Positions 1 through 5,470 are shown, counted from the stretch's first letter. The stretch is 6,024 nt of DNA from Aquirhabdus sp. (GCA_030150595.1 JASLFQ010000046.1:1-6024), one strand, 5' to 3'. Translations and numbers: made by a program. The notes: generated by a model from the sequence alone, not told the origin.

Positions 1-633
1 TAGTGCATCACGTAAAGAGCGAATGAGTCGCACCAGAACACCCATGACGATAGGATCCTGACCAGCAAATGGCTCATCATACATAATCAGTTCAGGGTCA
101 AGAGCGATGGCACGTGCGAGGGCGACGCGACGATTCATACCGCCTGAAAGTTCTGAGGGCATGAGGTCTTCTGTGCCACGTAAACCGACGGCTTCTAGTT
201 TAAGTCCTACCAGTTCTCGTATCAGGTTTTCTGCAAGATCAGTATGAGCTCGTAACGGGAAGGCAACATTCTCAAAAACAGTCATATCCGTAAATAGCGC
301 ACCGCTTTGGAAAAGCATGCCCATGCGCGCACGTGCAGCAAACAGCTCTTTGCGATTCATATCAGCGATATTGCGACCGTTTAGCAACAGCTGACCTGAA
401 TCAGGGGTTAATTGTCCGCCAATGAGTTTGAGTAATGTGGTTTTGCCTGTACCTGAGGGGCCCATGATGCCCGTAATCTGACCGCGGCGAATCGCGAGAT
501 CTAATTTGCTGTAAATGACTCGTGAACCCCAGCTAAAAGAGAGCGCACGCGCTTCTACCAAATGTTGAGTATTCATTTGTGATGCGTTGACAGGGGATAT
601 GATCGACGGCGATTGTTCAGAAGGAGTCGTCAT
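1..633 (-). CDS. mlaF: MlaF, ATP-binding subunit of the Mla phospholipid ABC transporter (5' part; cut by left window edge)
   Basis: This is the cytoplasmic ATPase that drives the MlaFEDB complex, which moves phospholipid between inner and outer membrane to keep the outer leaflet asymmetric. 211 codons are visible and no stop is reached, so the C-terminal part, with the switch histidine, lies off the left edge. Visible motifs: Walker A GPSGTGKTT (58-66), Q-loop glutamine 109 in MLFQSGALFTDM, ABC signature ELSGGMNRR (161-169), Walker B LIMYDEP (182-188) and the D-loop GQDP (191-194). FxGQDPI and LRGTEDLMPSELSGGM are typical of MlaF rather than of other ABC ATPases. The start is uncertain. ATG at 633 follows an in-frame stop upstream, while a second in-frame ATG at 576 gives an N-terminus (MNTQHLVEARALSF) that aligns better with E. 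coli MlaF as I recall it. Neither has a good Shine-Dalgarno sequence. In relatives mlaEDCB follow, which here would be off the left edge. Confidence 0.95.
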   Translation of the reverse strand, partial: MTTPSEQSPSIISPVNASQMNTQHLVEARALSFSWGSRVIYSKLDLAIRRGQITGIMGPSGTGKTTLLKLIGGQLTPDSGQLLLNGRNIADMNRKELFAARARMGMLFQSGALFTDMTVFENVAFPLRAHTDLAENLIRELVGLKLEAVGLRGTEDLMPSELSGGMNRRVALARAIALDPELIMYDEPFAGQDPIVMGVLVRLIRSLRDAL

Positions 634-648
634 GCAGCAAAAACCAAC

Positions 649-654
649 ATTATA
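649..654 (-). promoter_or_regulatory. Candidate -10 box for mlaF
   Basis: Read on the minus strand this is a perfect TATAAT, and a TATGAT lies a few bases further upstream. No good -35 hexamer sits at 16-18 nt. If it is used, transcription would begin near 642, leaving only about 8 nt before the ATG at 633, or about 66 nt before the ATG at 576. The short leader would favour the inner start or near-leaderless initiation. Confidence 0.4.
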
Positions 655-712
655 AGAATCATAGTGTCCAATGTAGCACAGAATAAGCGAAGTTTAGATG
701 TATTCTACTAAA

Positions 713-732
713 ACAAAGTGTACAAACTTTGT
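713..732 (-). terminator. Weak hairpin between the 75-aa gene and mlaF, possible terminator
   Basis: ACAAAGT (713-719) and ACTTTGT (726-732) form a 7-bp AT-rich stem with a 6-nt loop. On the minus strand it runs into TTTT. It lies about 200 nt after the stop of the 75-aa gene and just upstream of the mlaF -10 box, where a terminator would be expected. The stem is weak and the T-run short, so it may be only an operator-like palindrome. The rest of the 634-928 spacer is AT-rich and holds no credible gene. Confidence 0.3.
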
Positions 733-928
733 ATGAATTATAGGCTAAGTGCAATATATTGTTGATAATTTTTAATGAAAATGCAAGCCTGATATCGATG
801 GCATATTCGTCGAATGTCTTCTATTTTCACTGATAGCGTACGACAGTCTCAATTTCTTGGATATGACTTGTCAATCTGCTATTGATCTTGATTCATGCTC
901 CTTGTGTGTTTGCTGTCTGTGTGGCTTG

Positions 929-1156
929 TTAAGATGCATTTGGTTTTGTTGAGCTCAACGACAAATTTGGTTTGAGAGAAATATGTGAAAGCTGTTCAAG
1001 CACGGTGTGCTGTGAAACGAGTTTCAATGTCACAGGGAAATCTTTTTGTGTGGCATTGGCAATAGGTTGCAGTGCTGAAGGATCTTTTTCTTTGAGTAAT
1101 TGATAGCCAAGATAGCTGGCATTGAGCGCGACAAGGAATACAAATAAATAATGCAT
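929..1156 (-). CDS. Small hypothetical protein with an N-terminal membrane anchor (75 aa)
   Basis: I do not recognise this protein. The first 20 or so residues (MHYLFVFLVALNASYLGYQLL) form a hydrophobic segment with no preceding positive cluster, followed by KEKD. This suggests a single-pass signal anchor with the remaining 50 or so polar residues outside or inside the membrane. The C-terminal half is rich in Ser, Leu, Lys and Pro, with no recognisable domain. The N-terminus resembles the anchors of short SPOR-domain proteins found in pseudomonads, but there is no room for a SPOR domain here. The gene is credible because a strong Shine-Dalgarno AAGGGAG sits 7 nt before the ATG and the reading frame lies alone between a terminator (1245-1286) and mlaF. 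It appears to be its own transcription unit; I could not identify a convincing promoter. Confidence 0.65.
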   Translation of the reverse strand: MHYLFVFLVALNASYLGYQLLKEKDPSALQPIANATQKDFPVTLKLVSQHTVLEQLSHISLKPNLSLSSTKPNAS

Positions 1157-1163
1157 GATGAAG

Positions 1164-1170
1164 CTCCCTT
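1164..1170 (-). promoter_or_regulatory. Ribosome binding site of the 75-aa gene
   Basis: Read on the minus strand this is AAGGGAG, 7 nt before the ATG at 1156. It is the best Shine-Dalgarno among the minus-strand genes here and is the main argument that this short frame is translated. Confidence 0.7.
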
Positions 1171-1244
1171 TTCTGATTCTTAGAACTTCACGATAACATA
1201 GTTTCTTTGATTAAAAAACAGCCCTAGACCATCAAAATTTATAT

Positions 1245-1286
1245 AAAAATAAATAAAAAAGCCGAATGATTTCAACATTCGGCTTT
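1245..1286 (-). terminator. Rho-independent terminator of the helicase gene
   Basis: AAAGCCGAATG (1258-1268) and CATTCGGCTTT (1276-1286) pair perfectly over 11 bp around a 7-nt loop. On the minus strand the stem is followed by TTTTTT and a further T-rich run (1245-1257). It lies about 50 nt after the helicase stop codon and upstream of the 75-aa gene, so it separates the two transcription units. Confidence 0.93.
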
Positions 1287-1302
1287 CTTCTGATGCTTAA
1301 TG

Positions 1303-1322
1303 AGCAGTTAGTGATAACTGCT
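1303..1322 (-). repeat. Short hairpin between helicase stop and terminator
   Basis: AGCAGTTA (1303-1310) and TAACTGCT (1315-1322) form a perfect 8-bp stem with a GTGA loop on the plus strand (TCAC in the minus-strand transcript). No T-run follows. It lies just after the helicase stop, next to a 14-bp palindrome (1327-1340) that overlaps the stop codon. It could protect the mRNA 3' end together with the terminator hairpin; that role is inference. Confidence 0.55.
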
Positions 1323-1335
1323 TGGCATTAATGCA

Positions 1336-3309
1336 TTAATCTTCGCGTTTTTTACGGAAATCACTGCGTGGTGCAGCATCTCCACCAAAACGGCGTTCTT
1401 GACGTTCAAAGCGATCATCACGGCTGCCAGTTTGGAAGTCGCGACGTGGGCGTGCTGGTGCTGCGTTTGCTGCGCCTTCACGGTTAAAGTTGCGTTCACC
1501 GACTACACGGCCTTCGCGACCACCAACTTCTGAGTTAAAGCTACGCTCATTACCACCAGCGCGTGGGCTGCTGAATGGACGTGGCGCGCCACCATCACGA
1601 TTGTTGTCACGACCTGAGTCACGGCTAAAACCACGGCCTGCATCGCTACGCGGTGCTGAGTCACGATTACTGTCTCTGTTAAAATCTCCACGTGGCGCGC
1701 CACCGTCACGGCTGAAGCCAGTACTGCGTGGAGCAGAACTTGAATCACGTGATGGATATGGACGGTCACCCGCTGGACGCGGACGATCACCTGATGGACG
1801 TGAATCTGAACGATTACCACGGTTTTCATCATTAAAACGCGGGCGTTCGCTGTTAAAGCGAGGAGCACCACCATCACGATCTGGACGAGGAGAGTTAAAG
1901 TCACCACGTGGTGCATCGCGACCTTCAGTACGTTGACGATATCCGCTGGTTGCTTCATCACGCGGAGCGCCACCTTCACGGTTGCCACGATAGCCGCCTG
2001 AGTCACGGCTGCCGCCATCACGACCACCACCAAAACCACCGCTGCGACCACCGCCATCACGACCATAACCACCGCCGTTACGACCACCACCAAAGCCACC
2101 ACGGCCGCCATCACGACGTCCACGATCACTGCCTGCAGGCGGTGGGCTTGGCTCTAAGCCAGCAATTTCGCTGACGTTAATTTTTGCTTGTAAGTAATCT
2201 TCGAGCGCACGAATTTTGCTGCGTTCACGATGTGTTGCAAGAGTAATCGCTTGACCAGTACGGCCTGCGCGACCAGTACGACCAATACGATGGACGTAGT
2301 CTTCGTTTTTCATTGGTAAGCCAAAGTTAATCACATGGCTAATTGCTGGAACGTCAAGACCGCGTGCTGCAACATCAGTTGCGACGAGAATGCGTACTTT
2401 GCCTTCACGCAAGCTACGGATGCGACGCATACGAACTGCTTGTGGCATTGCACCGTGCAATGCAACTACTTGATGACCAGCCATCGCTAATTCTTCAGCC
2501 AATGAGTCTGTGTCTTCTTGTGTGCTTGCGAAAACAACTGCTTGATCCATGGTTTCATCATTTAACCAATGTGACAGCAATTTTTTCTTATGTTCAAAAC
2601 CATCAGCGTAATGCAATGTTTGGGTCACATCGGTGTTGGTTGAGTGACCAGTTTCAATCGCAATACGTGTTGGATCTGCTTTCATCATGCGTTTAGCAAG
2701 ATGGATAATACGATCAGCAAATGTTGCAGAGAACATGAGTGTTTGTTTGCGGTTTGCAGCTAAATCGCCAATGGCTTCTAGGTCTTCAGAAAAACCAAGA
2801 TCCAACATGCGATCTGCTTCATCCACAATCAGCGCATCAACTTCGTTCAGTGCCAATTGACGACGATTAACCAAATCGAGCAAACGACCAGGTGTCGCGA
2901 TAACAACTTGTGCGCCTTTTAATTGTGCGATTTGTTTGCCGAAAGGCATGCCGCCCATGATCGTTGCGATACGAACGCCGCGAACATGGCGAACGAGTTT
3001 GATCGCATCTGCGCTAACTTGCTGTGCAAGTTCACGAGTCGGGCAGAGCACCAAAATATTTGGTGAAGGCATGTTTTTTAAACGTGCATTTAAAGTAGGT
3101 TGATCTTGTGATGCCAATGCATTCATTGTTGGCAATAGGAATGCAAAAGTTTTGCCGCTACCTGTTTGGCTGGAAACTAATAAGTCTTCACCTGCGAGTG
3201 CTGCAGGGATTGCTTTTGCTTGCACATCAGTTGGTGTACTGAACTCAAGGTCAGTCAGTGCTTGTTGTAGGCTTGGGGCGAGGGGGAAGTCAGAAAAAGT
3301 CATGCTCAT
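1336..3309 (-). CDS. DEAD-box ATP-dependent RNA helicase with long Arg/Gly-rich tail (657 aa)
   Basis: This enzyme unwinds short RNA duplexes using ATP. Relatives act in ribosome assembly, RNA decay and cold adaptation. Residue numbers count from ATG 3309. The core (about 1-385) has every family motif: Q motif FSTPTDVQ (23-30), motif I SSQTGSGKT (46-54), PTRELAQ (90-96), GG (119-120), TPGRLLD (139-145), DEAD (163-166), SAT (194-196), VVFAST (258-263), ATDVAARGLD (310-319) and HRIGRTGRAGR (340-350). The rest, to residue 657, is a low-complexity tail with FGGGR and DGGAPR repeats and a basic KKRED end. It is RhlE-like in general form, but I cannot name the subfamily safely. The frame is open back to 3441, but that extension (cysteine-rich, no family similarity) is unlikely to be translated. 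ATG 3309 is preferred because of the hairpin-spaced Shine-Dalgarno upstream; ATG 3303 is the alternative. The gene stands alone and ends at a strong terminator. Confidence 0.95.
   Translation of the reverse strand: MSMTFSDFPLAPSLQQALTDLEFSTPTDVQAKAIPAALAGEDLLVSSQTGSGKTFAFLLPTMNALASQDQPTLNARLKNMPSPNILVLCPTRELAQQVSADAIKLVRHVRGVRIATIMGGMPFGKQIAQLKGAQVVIATPGRLLDLVNRRQLALNEVDALIVDEADRMLDLGFSEDLEAIGDLAANRKQTLMFSATFADRIIHLAKRMMKADPTRIAIETGHSTNTDVTQTLHYADGFEHKKKLLSHWLNDETMDQAVVFASTQEDTDSLAEELAMAGHQVVALHGAMPQAVRMRRIRSLREGKVRILVATDVAARGLDVPAISHVINFGLPMKNEDYVHRIGRTGRAGRTGQAITLATHRERSKIRALEDYLQAKINVSEIAGLEPSPPPAGSDRGRRDGGRGGFGGGRNGGGYGRDGGGRSGGFGGGRDGGSRDSGGYRGNREGGAPRDEATSGYRQRTEGRDAPRGDFNSPRPDRDGGAPRFNSERPRFNDENRGNRSDSRPSGDRPRPAGDRPYPSRDSSSAPRSTGFSRDGGAPRGDFNRDSNRDSAPRSDAGRGFSRDSGRDNNRDGGAPRPFSSPRAGGNERSFNSEVGGREGRVVGERNFNREGAANAAPARPRRDFQTGSRDDRFERQERRFGGDAAPRSDFRKKRED
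1339..2151 (-). repeat. Low-complexity region encoding the Arg/Gly-rich helicase tail
   Basis: This stretch encodes the last 271 residues. I count 56 arginines, with no Leu, Ile, Met, Trp, Cys or His, and the only lysines are two in the final KKRED. Degenerate repeats include GGFGGGR (twice near the start), [DE]GGAPR (four copies spread along the tail) and APRGDFN (twice). At DNA level the repeats carry GGCGCGCC twice (1583-1590 and 1694-1701). Such tails bind RNA non-specifically and are expected to be disordered. The biased codons also open long antisense and shifted frames that are not genes. Confidence 0.85.
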
Positions 3310-3336
3310 GGGGTTCTGTCCGTTCTCGGACACTCC
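3310..3336 (-). promoter_or_regulatory. Helicase ribosome binding site with hairpin inserted in the spacer
   Basis: Read on the minus strand: GGAG (3336-3333), then TGTCCG-AGAA-CGGACA (3332-3317), a perfect 6-bp stem with a 4-nt loop, then GAACCCC (3316-3310), then ATG at 3309. Linearly the GGAG is 23 nt from the ATG, too far for normal initiation. If the hairpin forms, the effective spacing is 7 nt. No other Shine-Dalgarno is present. This supports 3309 over 3303 as start and suggests that translation depends on RNA folding. Confidence 0.55.
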
Positions 3337-3618
3337 AATTAAAAAAATCAAAATAGCGCATCGGCGCGAGCAGGATGAAAGACAACCAATACAGTTTAAG
3401 AAAACTGATGTGTCTCGTATCGTTTTTGAATGTGGGTGCATCAGTGGTTTGATATGTGTCTAAATGCAGCGTGTGAGACTCTTTATAAAAGCGAGTACCA
3501 CGTGCGAGACGGATCAAATGGCGATGACCTTAAATTCTGTAAACTAAACGTCCTGAAAATAGACGATGCAGGGCATATACACAAAAACACTAATGCTTTT
3601 GGACGTGGCCTGAAGATT

Positions 3619-3636
3619 GTCGATAGGGCTATCGAC
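3619..3636. repeat. Perfect 8-bp inverted repeat with 2-bp centre
   Basis: GTCGATAG-GG-CTATCGAC. The length and symmetry fit a dimeric repressor site or a tight RNA hairpin. It lies about 300 bp upstream of the helicase start and about 230 bp downstream of the MORN stop, and no T-run follows on either strand. The binding partner is unknown. Confidence 0.6.
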
Positions 3637-3641
3637 TTCTG

Positions 3642-3672
3642 GCGTTTGATGCATTCTCATGAATGCGGACGC
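3642..3672. repeat. Second hairpin beside the inverted repeat
   Basis: GCATTC (3651-3656) and GAATGC (3661-3666) pair with a TCAT loop. GCGT (3642-3645) and ACGC (3669-3672) add an outer stem across a small internal loop. It begins 5 nt after the previous inverted repeat, so the two could form one structured element. Confidence 0.45.
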
Positions 3673-3866
3673 TTGATTTAGTCACTTAATTGACCTTGTG
3701 AAAGGCTGTTTCGTTTAAGTTGACTGGTAATGAAAAAGTTCAGGCAAGAACGTGAAAAGTGCGTGCGCGCATTCTATGGAAATATTGACCAATAAGCAAG
3801 GGATTTGTCTGAATGGATTACAATAAAATAAAAAGGATAAGTTGGGTGTGTTGATAGACGTCCACT

Positions 3867-4949
3867 TTAATATTCAATAACTCGCTCAAGTTTAAATTTA
3901 TCGACACCATCAATCGGATGATTGGTCGAATCTAAGATGTCGACATCATCTGTGGCTCGACCATCTATAAACGTGCCGATGATTTGCACACCGTTTTTTA
4001 AAGTTTGAATGCCATCCCCGTTTGGTTTTCCATTGGCGGCATGACCAATAAATTGATCGCCATTATGCCATGTGAAAGTTCCGCGTCCATTTGCTTGTCC
4101 ATTCACAAAATCGCCTTCAAAGCGATCACCATTAGGAAAGGTCGATGTGCCCTTGCCATTAAATTGACCATCCACAAAGAAACCTTCGTAACGACCACCT
4201 TTTATTAAATTTAAAATCCCTTTGCCATTAAACATATTATTCGAGAAATCACCCGTATAGTTGTTCCCATTGGGAGTCGTCAGTACGCCTTTGCCATAGA
4301 GTTGTCCATTAAAAAAATCGCCTTCATAACGAGTCCCATCACTAAATGTAGCGATGCCTTTGCCGTAAAACTGGTTGTTAATAAAGCCACCTTCATAGTG
4401 CGTTATGGTTGATCCATTGATCAGGCTGTCATTCAGTGTGCTTTTTAGGGTTGCGGTGGGTAGTAATGTTAAAGCGCCTTGACCTGTCAATTCGCCATCT
4501 ACAAAATCTCCTTCAAGACGGATCCCGTTGGGTTGTGTTAATACATCTTTACCTCTAGGAAGATTGTCAACAAAGTCGCCTTCGTAGTGATCTCCGTTGG
4601 GTGTAGTCATCATACCTTTGCCATTTCCCTGACCATCGACAAAGTTACCTTCATAATGATAGCCGTCATTGGTCGTAAAAGACCCTTGACCGTTGAGTTT
4701 GCCATTTGTGAAAACACCTTCTTCTTTTTCGCTGAAAACGTGATTTTGATCAAACCAAGTGAGAACACCTGAACCATCCGTATATCCGTTGACGCATGCA
4801 CCACTCCAGCTAATGCTCTCACCATCTGTTGGATGTGGGTTATAGGTTTTGCATCCATTTATGTCACTTATCCAAGACTCGGCATTGCATTGAGCGGGTA
4901 TGTAAACGACAGAAAAGGTGAAGGCGACTAAGAGAAATTTTTTCATCAT
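3867..4949 (-). CDS. Exported MORN-repeat protein (360 aa)
   Basis: Residues 1-23 look like a signal peptide: MMKK, a hydrophobic stretch to about residue 18, and a CNA|ES cleavage site. The mature protein should be periplasmic or secreted. C21 is not in a good lipobox (AQC), so a lipoprotein is unlikely. Next comes a short module, C33 to C52, with the pattern NGCKTYNPHP...SWSGAC.NGYTDG.G, often seen ahead of bacterial MORN repeats; the two cysteines could form a disulfide. Residues 76 to about 338 are around eleven MORN repeats of 23 residues (YEGDFVDGQ.NGKG..T.PNGD). Repeat 4 carries a 17-residue insertion. A short tail ends in KLERVIEY. MORN repeats form a beta-hairpin ribbon that binds protein or lipid surfaces; nothing shows an enzyme. 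Start choice: ATGATG at 4949/4946, with no Shine-Dalgarno. The gene is divergent from nuoA and alone. The specific function is unknown. Confidence 0.88.
   Translation of the reverse strand: MMKKFLLVAFTFSVVYIPAQCNAESWISDINGCKTYNPHPTDGESISWSGACVNGYTDGSGVLTWFDQNHVFSEKEEGVFTNGKLNGQGSFTTNDGYHYEGNFVDGQGNGKGMMTTPNGDHYEGDFVDNLPRGKDVLTQPNGIRLEGDFVDGELTGQGALTLLPTATLKSTLNDSLINGSTITHYEGGFINNQFYGKGIATFSDGTRYEGDFFNGQLYGKGVLTTPNGNNYTGDFSNNMFNGKGILNLIKGGRYEGFFVDGQFNGKGTSTFPNGDRFEGDFVNGQANGRGTFTWHNGDQFIGHAANGKPNGDGIQTLKNGVQIIGTFIDGRATDDVDILDSTNHPIDGVDKFKLERVIEY
3936..4724 (-). repeat. MORN repeat array, 69-bp period
   Basis: The array encodes repeats whose first aromatic or aliphatic residue falls at 76, 99, 122, 145, 185, 208, 231, 254, 277, 300 and 323. 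Spacing is exactly 23 residues, except the step 145 to 185, which is 40. Units 2-3 and 8-9 (YEG/FEG-xF-V-[DN]) keep the consensus best. Units 10-11 decay (FIGHAANGK, IIGTFIDG). The DNA copies have diverged, so the array is old rather than a recent expansion. Confidence 0.9.
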
Positions 4950-5019
4950 TTTAAATGTTGGGACAACGAAGGGTTACTTTGAGCTTAACCGTACAACATT
5001 CTTGGGTGTTTATGCGAAA

Positions 5020-5025
5020 ATTATA
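5020..5025 (-). promoter_or_regulatory. Candidate -10 box for the MORN gene
   Basis: Read on the minus strand this is TATAAT, in TTGTTATAATTTTCGC. The -35 at 17 bp is poor. Transcription would start near 5013, giving a leader of about 63 nt before the ATG at 4949. Confidence 0.45.
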
Positions 5026-5302
5026 ACAATTTTTTAATGTTGATGATGTGCTGTGACTATTCTGGAATATAGGGTTGTTCGCACTCTGCCCAATCCTTTT
5101 TTTGTCAATGATAGCTATAATTTTTAGAAAGATCGGAGTATCATTCGCGCGCCTATAATGCTGCACTCAAATGACACATGATGCTGCTGTGGATGCGCTG
5201 TTAGTGTGCGCATGATGCGTTGAACGTTTTGTTTGTCTTAAATAGTTTGTTTTTCACGGGTCTGAAAAAATGCGGTTGAGTTTGTTATTTGACCGTGTCA
5301 TA

Positions 5303-5340
5303 TGTGGAAAAATGCTGTTCTTTTCAGGTATAGTTCCACA
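5303..5340. repeat. Inverted repeat TGTGGAA / TTCCACA upstream of nuoA
   Basis: TGTGGAA (5303-5309) and TTCCACA (5334-5340) are perfect 7-bp arms separated by 24 bp. The right arm ends 1 bp before the TATAAA candidate -10. The placement suits an operator pair overlapping the promoter, or a hairpin with an inner GAAAA/TTTTC stem. The regulator is not identifiable. Confidence 0.45.
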
Positions 5341-5341
5341 C

Positions 5342-5347
5342 TATAAA
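5342..5347 (+). promoter_or_regulatory. Weak candidate -10 box for the nuo operon
   Basis: TATAAA matches the -10 consensus at 5 of 6 positions. No -35 hexamer at 16-18 bp is good; TTTTCA lies at 15 bp. If real, the nuo leader would be about 125 nt and would include the 14-bp repeat and the stem-loop. Confidence 0.3.
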
Positions 5348-5407
5348 TTTTAATTAAACATCTTGGTTGTTATTTAAGTTGTTTTCTAGGGTCTTTAATT
5401 AAAATTT
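5345..5407. repeat. Perfect 14-bp inverted repeat in the nuo leader region
   Basis: AAATTTTAATTAAA (5345-5358) is the exact reverse complement of TTTAATTAAAATTT (5394-5407), with 35 bp between. Each arm contains the self-complementary core TTTAATTAAA, so the cores are also direct repeats 45 bp apart. This fits two sites for one protein, or an AT-rich stem in RNA. Confidence 0.65.
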
Positions 5408-5416
5408 TTAATCAAT

Positions 5417-5454
5417 GCTTTAAGCTGAAGAGCTCTGACTCTTTGTATTAAAGC
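5417..5454 (+). promoter_or_regulatory. Stem-loop in the nuoA leader
   Basis: GCTTTAA (5417-5423) pairs with TTAAAGC (5448-5454). After a 2x2 internal loop, TGAAGAG (5426-5432) pairs with CTCTTTG (5439-5445) through two G-U and five Watson-Crick pairs, closing on a 6-nt loop. It ends 10 nt before the nuoA Shine-Dalgarno. A role in translation or mRNA stability is inference. Confidence 0.45.
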
Positions 5455-5464
5455 TTGGCAAGCC

Positions 5465-5470
5465 AGGAGT
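5465..5470 (+). promoter_or_regulatory. Ribosome binding site of nuoA
   Basis: AGGAGT with a 9-nt spacer to the ATG at 5480. It fixes the nuoA start. Confidence 0.8.

Larger units (their letters stand above)
3337..3866. other. Gene-free stretch between helicase and MORN gene
   Basis: About 530 bp upstream of the helicase and downstream of the MORN gene, both on the minus strand. It should hold the helicase promoter, but I find no pair of good hexamers; TATTTT at 3350-3355 (minus strand) is a weak -10 candidate without a matching -35. No hairpin plus T-run terminator is visible after the MORN stop. There are two adjacent hairpins at 3619-3636 and 3642-3672. An 83-codon plus-strand frame (3430-3681) has no ribosome binding site and is probably not a gene. 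A long leader for the helicase mRNA is possible. Confidence 0.6.

Noticed and set aside
1490..1936. 148-codon plus-strand frame antisense to the helicase tail, rich in Arg, Pro and Ser
   Set aside because: It is the antisense reading of the same low-complexity DNA, with no ribosome binding site and no recognisable domain.
1503..2129. 208-codon minus-strand frame inside the helicase tail, rich in Val, Ala and Met
   Set aside because: It is a shifted reading of the repetitive Arg/Gly codons. The helicase frame is unbroken and has clear family motifs; the composition of this frame is an artefact of the repeats.
3310..3441. 44-residue N-terminal extension of the helicase
   Set aside because: It is Cys-rich and unlike helicase N-termini, which begin close to the FSDF Q-motif region. 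It would also translate through the hairpin and Shine-Dalgarno that serve ATG 3309.
3480..3520. Possible tRNA-like stretch with repeated GCGAG/CGAG
   Set aside because: No cloverleaf arms, T-loop GTTCRA or acceptor stem could be assembled on either strand.
3430..3681. 83-codon plus-strand frame in the helicase/MORN spacer
   Set aside because: No Shine-Dalgarno at its first ATG or at the inner one, no domain, and it runs over the two hairpins. Kept as a spacer, though not strictly excluded.
3690..3790. Three TTGAC motifs on the plus strand (3690, 3720, 3785) as -35 boxes
   Set aside because: None has a good -10 at 16-18 bp, and no plus-strand gene follows; the next coding DNA is the antisense 3' end of the MORN gene.
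4881..4949. Lipoprotein signal around C21 of the MORN protein
   Set aside because: The residues before the Cys are P-A-Q, which does not fit the lipobox (Gln at -1). A signal peptidase I site after A23 fits better.
4951..5166. 71-codon minus-strand frame upstream of the MORN gene
   Set aside because: It overlaps the TATAAT candidate promoter, has no ribosome binding site and no recognisable sequence.
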